Below the pieces are notes generated by a model. It saw only the letters and a list, made by a program, of their open reading frames with translations. It made no database searches and was not told the DNA's origin. From positions 1 through 10,529 of the forward strand of contig WFOZ01000202.1 of assembly GCA_015487825.1 (NCBI GenBank): a stretch of 10,529 bases of DNA. The letters are read 5' to 3'. Position 1 is the first letter of the stretch. Each line of letters starts with the position of its first letter. Origin of the DNA: Planctomycetaceae bacterium. Lineage in GTDB: Bacteria; Planctomycetota; Planctomycetia; Planctomycetales; Planctomycetaceae. Of this stretch, positions 8,392 through 10,529 are shown piece after piece. The position numbers and the translations under genes were made by a program.

Positions 8392-9324
8392 ATGGATCTC
8401 ATTCAAATATTACCGTTTGCCATCTTTGGTGGAATCACTGCTCTGATCTGGTTCGTAGTCAGCCTGACGGGAAACAAAAGTGATCGTACTGCCGAGCGTC
8501 TGGAAGATATCCGTGATCCTTCACGAAGATCAAAAACCGATACTGAAACCAAAGAGGGCGTCAGTGGCCTGTTGGGAAAAGCAGCTCCAACACTTTCGAA
8601 AGCCCTTCAACCAAAAACGGAACTTGAAGAAAGTGTCCTGAAAGTACGCCTGGCAAATGCCGGCTTCAATTCGCCTAATGCACCGCAGTTTTATCTGGCG
8701 ATGAAGTTTGCTGCGATGATTTTTGGTGTTGTCTCCGGAGCTGGAACAGGTTTTTTCACTTGGGGGATGACACAAAACGGCTGGACCGCACTGGTTGTTG
8801 GAGCCGGACTTGGATTCTATCTTCCAGAACTCGTACTAGCCTATTTGAAAATGAAGCGTACTTCGAACATCTTTCTTTCAATGCCGGATGCTTTGGACCT
8901 TCTCGTGGTTTGCGTTGAATCCGGATTGGGACTCGATGCAGGAATGAGACGGGTTGCAGAAGAGTTGTACGAAACCGCGCCGGATATCTGTGATGAACTC
9001 AACCTCTGTAACTTCCAATTGCAAATGGGACGAGCCCGCAGAGAAGTGCTGCACGATCTGGGAGTTCGAACCGGAGTTGATGACATGAAAGCACTGGCTG
9101 CCATTCTCATCCAGGCGGATCGCTTTGGCTCTTCAATTGCCCAGGCATTACGTGTGCAGTCCGACGGAATGCGAGTGAAACGTATGCAGATTGCAGAAGA
9201 AAAGGCACAAAAAACAGCCGTGCAGATGATTTTCCCACTCGTTCTGTTCATTTTCCCCGGCATTTTTGTTGTGCTTGTCGGACCGGCTGCGATTACGATG
9301 ATGGATAGCCTGCTCAAAATGTAA
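8392..9324 (+). CDS. tadC: Tad pilus inner-membrane platform protein TadC (T2SS-F family)
   Basis: The second platform protein, 310 residues, likely the membrane partner of TadB in the same pilus machine. A first membrane segment spans 5-26, followed by a hydrophilic linker (28-80) with basic and acidic clusters. Two hydrophobic segments follow (about 101-124 and 130-150), then a cytoplasmic F domain (about 160-270) opening with SMPDALDLLVVCVESGLGLDAGM (163-185), and a last hydrophobic stretch (about 277-299). The MPDALDLLVVCVESGLGLDAG signature and the loop KALAAILIQADRFGSSIAQALR (233-254) are typical of TadC. AGGAG (8382-8386) lies 5 nt before the ATG, the best ribosome site in the window. 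A strong stem-loop 12 bp after the stop suggests that this gene ends the transcript. Confidence 0.93.
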   Translation: MDLIQILPFAIFGGITALIWFVVSLTGNKSDRTAERLEDIRDPSRRSKTDTETKEGVSGLLGKAAPTLSKALQPKTELEESVLKVRLANAGFNSPNAPQFYLAMKFAAMIFGVVSGAGTGFFTWGMTQNGWTALVVGAGLGFYLPELVLAYLKMKRTSNIFLSMPDALDLLVVCVESGLGLDAGMRRVAEELYETAPDICDELNLCNFQLQMGRARREVLHDLGVRTGVDDMKALAAILIQADRFGSSIAQALRVQSDGMRVKRMQIAEEKAQKTAVQMIFPLVLFIFPGIFVVLVGPAAITMMDSLLKM

Positions 9325-9336
9325 GGCAAACACCTT

Positions 9337-9376
9337 CTCATCAACTGACAGAGTTTCAAGCCTGTCACTTGATGAG
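9337..9376 (+). terminator. Long stem-loop after tadC, without a T-tract
   Basis: CTCATCAACTGACAG (9337-9351) pairs with CTGTCACTTGATGAG (9362-9376) at 14 of 15 positions around a 10-nt loop, starting 12 bp after the tadC stop. No run of T follows, so it is not a classical intrinsic terminator. It could stabilise the 3' end of the tad transcript, act with Rho, or be recognised as DNA. A second, weaker hairpin with T5 follows at 9394-9427. Confidence 0.6.
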
Positions 9377-9393
9377 TCTCGTATCAAAATCAG

Positions 9394-9427
9394 ACGGAAT
9401 TATCCTCTTCCTTCTTCCGTGATTTTT
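9394..9427 (+). terminator. Possible weak intrinsic terminator
   Basis: ACGGAA (9394-9399) pairs with TTCCGT (9415-9420) over a 15-nt pyrimidine-rich loop, followed by GA and TTTTT (9423-9427). The stem is short and the loop large, so efficiency is doubtful. Its place 70 bp after tadC and just behind the longer stem-loop makes a back-up terminator for the tad transcript plausible. Confidence 0.35.
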
Positions 9428-9692
9428 CTTGCAGGAAAAGCCGGCAAACAAGGTGGCCTGCCATATTTTTCCAGAAGAAACCCGGCACGGCTAACTAATT
9501 TTGACATCCACAACAAAAATGAAATGCTACTAATTCACTCAAGCCGCTAAGAAATAGATCATCAGAAATACAGGGTTATTACCATGTACTCATGCGTAGT
9601 ATTTCCTGAACGAACTCTTTTCGCACTTGTCATATTTATCGATTATCAGAAATAAAATGATGAATTCCCCTGCTGATCTTGTGATAAAGCCT

Positions 9693-9701
9693 TGATATAC
9701 T
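9693..9701 (+). promoter_or_regulatory. Candidate extended -10 promoter
   Basis: TGATATACT matches the extended -10 pattern TGn followed by TATACT, five of six bases of TATAAT. No good -35 hexamer sits 16-18 bp upstream, which extended -10 promoters can tolerate. Transcription would start near 9708 and run into the terminator-like structure at 9756-9813 and on to the zinc-ribbon gene. The assignment rests on the motif alone. Confidence 0.3.
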
Positions 9702-9733
9702 TAGTGGAAGAACGCAAGAATGGATATTTCCGT

Positions 9734-9813
9734 ACAGGCTGTTTTCTCAACACGTTTTGCCTGCAGCGGTTTATTGCAATAGCCTGTTTTATTATTTGCG
9801 GGCAAATTTTTTT
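9734..9813 (+). terminator. Terminator-like hairpin with T7 and a crossing upstream helix
   Basis: TTTGCCTGC (9756-9764) pairs with GCGGGCAAA (9798-9806), nine pairs including one G-U, followed directly by seven T (9807-9813): the layout of an intrinsic terminator on the plus strand, but with a 33-nt loop. A second helix pairs ACAGGCTGTT (9734-9743) with AATAGCCTGT (9778-9787), ten pairs including one G-U. Its right arm falls inside the terminator loop and the terminator's left arm falls inside its loop, so the two cross and would form a pseudoknot or compete. This could end a small RNA of about 105 nt starting near 9708, or act as an attenuator in the leader of the gene at 9906. Confidence 0.4.
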
Positions 9814-9834
9814 CTCTGTTTTTCTGCTGTTGTT

Positions 9835-9882
9835 CGCATGATTGAGAATTCGCACGATTGAGAATTCTCATGGTTGAGAAAG
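9835..9882. repeat. Three 16-bp tandem repeats before the zinc-ribbon gene
   Basis: Consecutive 16-bp units start at 9835, 9851 and 9867. The first two differ at one base (CGCATGATTGAGAATT and CGCACGATTGAGAATT). The third, CTCATGGTTGAGAAAG, keeps 12 of 16. The junction of units two and three forms the perfect 10-bp palindrome GAGAATTCTC (9860-9869). The array ends 23 bp before the ATG at 9906. A 16-bp period is about one and a half helical turns, so successive units face opposite sides of the DNA. It could be an operator array or a simple slippage duplication. Confidence 0.6.
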
Positions 9883-9905
9883 AGACACTTTAAGACCACA
9901 ATATT

Positions 9906-10529
9906 ATGACTTTATCTATTACAGCCTGCCCAAAGTGCAAGACACTGCTTTTGGATGACACGGAAATGTGCCCCAGCTGCCACCATGTCTTGAAAGAAGG
10001 TTCCGATCACCTGGCTGCACTCTTTTCTGCTGCTGATACAAAATACGATGGCAGTAAAGATGTTGCCTGCAGAGAATGCGAAGCATTGAACCGTGATGGA
10101 CTGGTTCGTTGCTGGCAATGCGGGGCATTTTTACGTGAAGAAATTGAGCATGCCTATCAGGAGATGAAAGCGCATCCTGCACAGGCACAACCGGTCCTGC
10201 CAATTCCTGATTTAAGCGAACTTTCAGAAGAGGCTCCAGAGAACGGTCCGGCTTCCGACGATGACTTTGAACTCGCTGAGGAAGTCAGCATGGTTCAGGC
10301 AGAGCATGTTGCCGAGCCGGAATCGAGTGAAACGCCGGTTCAGGAAATGGAACCCGAACCGGAAGAAGATGCCGAGAAGGACCTGTTCGATCTGGCGGTC
10401 AAGGAAGAAAAAGAAACAAGTGGCACAAAGAAACGAACTCCGGGAAAAATGAGTTTTCTGGTCAAATGCCCAAGCTGTTCAAGCAACATTCGCGTTCAGA
10501 GTTATCGTCAGGGCAAAATAGGGCAATGT
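9906..10529 (+). CDS. Multi-CxxC zinc-ribbon protein with acidic linker (3' end outside window)
   Basis: A reading frame of 208 codons, still open at the right edge. Four CxxC knuckles near the N terminus (Cys 8/11, 22/25, 55/58, 69/72) form two likely zinc ribbons, the second with CRECEALNRDGLVRCWQCG. An acidic, Pro/Glu-rich and probably disordered linker follows (about 86-165), then a basic patch (TKKRTPGK). A third ribbon begins at CPSC (188-191), with the next Cys at 208 in a KIGQC context that probably continues as CxxC. Paired ribbons joined by a flexible linker are common in uncharacterised planctomycete proteins, often ahead of membrane or other domains. An in-frame TAA at 9891 makes ATG 9906 the first possible start; no clear Shine-Dalgarno precedes it. 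The function is unknown: metal-dependent protein or nucleic acid binding is inferred only. Confidence 0.8.
   Translation, partial: MTLSITACPKCKTLLLDDTEMCPSCHHVLKEGSDHLAALFSAADTKYDGSKDVACRECEALNRDGLVRCWQCGAFLREEIEHAYQEMKAHPAQAQPVLPIPDLSELSEEAPENGPASDDDFELAEEVSMVQAEHVAEPESSETPVQEMEPEPEEDAEKDLFDLAVKEEKETSGTKKRTPGKMSFLVKCPSCSSNIRVQSYRQGKIGQC

Larger units (their letters stand above)
9325..9905. other. 581-bp gene-free region between tadC and the zinc-ribbon gene
   Basis: No reading frame here has both a credible ribosome site and a recognisable product. The stretch is AT-rich. From left to right it holds the stem-loop after tadC, a weak T5 hairpin, a perfect TTGACA at 9501-9506 without a good -10 partner, an extended -10 motif at 9693-9701, a hairpin with T7 at 9756-9813, and a 16-bp tandem repeat at 9835-9882. 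It reads as a terminator zone followed by a leader or small-RNA zone for the downstream gene. Confidence 0.6.

Noticed and set aside
5136..9324. Flavin reductase-like protein as part of the pilus cluster
   Set aside because: It is on the opposite strand, shares no operon with cpaF, and no known Tad system uses such a protein.
9501..9534. Perfect TTGACA as a sigma-70 promoter
   Set aside because: At 17-bp spacing the -10 position reads TGCTAC, a poor match, and the better ACTAAT lies about 22 bp away, too far for a normal promoter.
9646..9855. 69-codon minus-strand frame in the gene-free region
   Set aside because: It spans the terminator-like structure and enters the tandem repeat, and its product has no recognisable features.
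9835..9882. CRISPR-like array
   Set aside because: The 16-bp units abut directly with no spacers, and no cas genes are present.
10261..10452. 63-codon plus-strand frame
   Set aside because: It is an out-of-frame shadow within the acidic linker of the zinc-ribbon gene; its Arg/Lys richness follows from reading Glu-rich codons in another frame.

Overview
The window looks like chromosomal DNA of a planctomycete (Planctomycetota), probably of the Planctomycetales and broadly Gimesia/Rubinisphaera-like. This is inferred from family content, not from a marker gene. The clues are a Ser/Thr kinase with the short N-terminal helical module and C-terminal membrane anchor common in that phylum, an exported Gfo/Idh/MocA oxidoreductase with a twin-arginine leader, a compact Tad ATPase/TadB/TadC set, and a CxxC zinc-ribbon protein with an acidic linker. 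GC content is moderate and similar across the genes, with no sign of a recently transferred island.

Layout. Positions 1-173 hold a REP-like double hairpin. A secreted calcineurin-like phosphoesterase is on the minus strand (174-1766). A 299-bp divergent spacer contains a GC-rich hairpin. A Tat-type oxidoreductase follows on the plus strand (2066-3247). A 238-bp spacer then contains a roughly 130-bp palindromic, MITE-like element (3341-3470) that ends 15 bp before a membrane-anchored Ser/Thr kinase (3486-5117). The kinase converges, with an 18-bp gap, on a flavin reductase-like protein (5136-5723, minus). Divergent from that is the set cpaF/tadA (5950-7281), tadB (7349-8320) and tadC (8392-9324), closed by a long stem-loop. 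A 581-bp gene-free stretch (9325-9905) carries a terminator-like structure with a crossing helix, a 16-bp tandem repeat, and the start of a multi-CxxC zinc-ribbon protein that runs off the right edge (9906 onward).

How the genes work together. cpaF, tadB and tadC form one functional unit: a cytoplasmic hexameric ATPase plus two inner-membrane platform proteins that drive assembly of Tad/Flp-type (type IVc) pili. No pilin, secretin, prepilin peptidase or TadZ is encoded within the window, so these must lie elsewhere if the machine is complete. The other genes look like independent housekeeping or accessory functions: exported phosphoester hydrolysis, an exported NAD(P)-dependent sugar-type oxidoreductase, a kinase signalling protein and a flavin-binding protein. 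I see no convincing undescribed multi-gene system. The most unusual signals are in the non-coding DNA: the 130-bp palindromic element before the kinase, the crossing-helix/terminator structure at 9734-9813, and the 16-bp repeats just before the zinc-ribbon gene.
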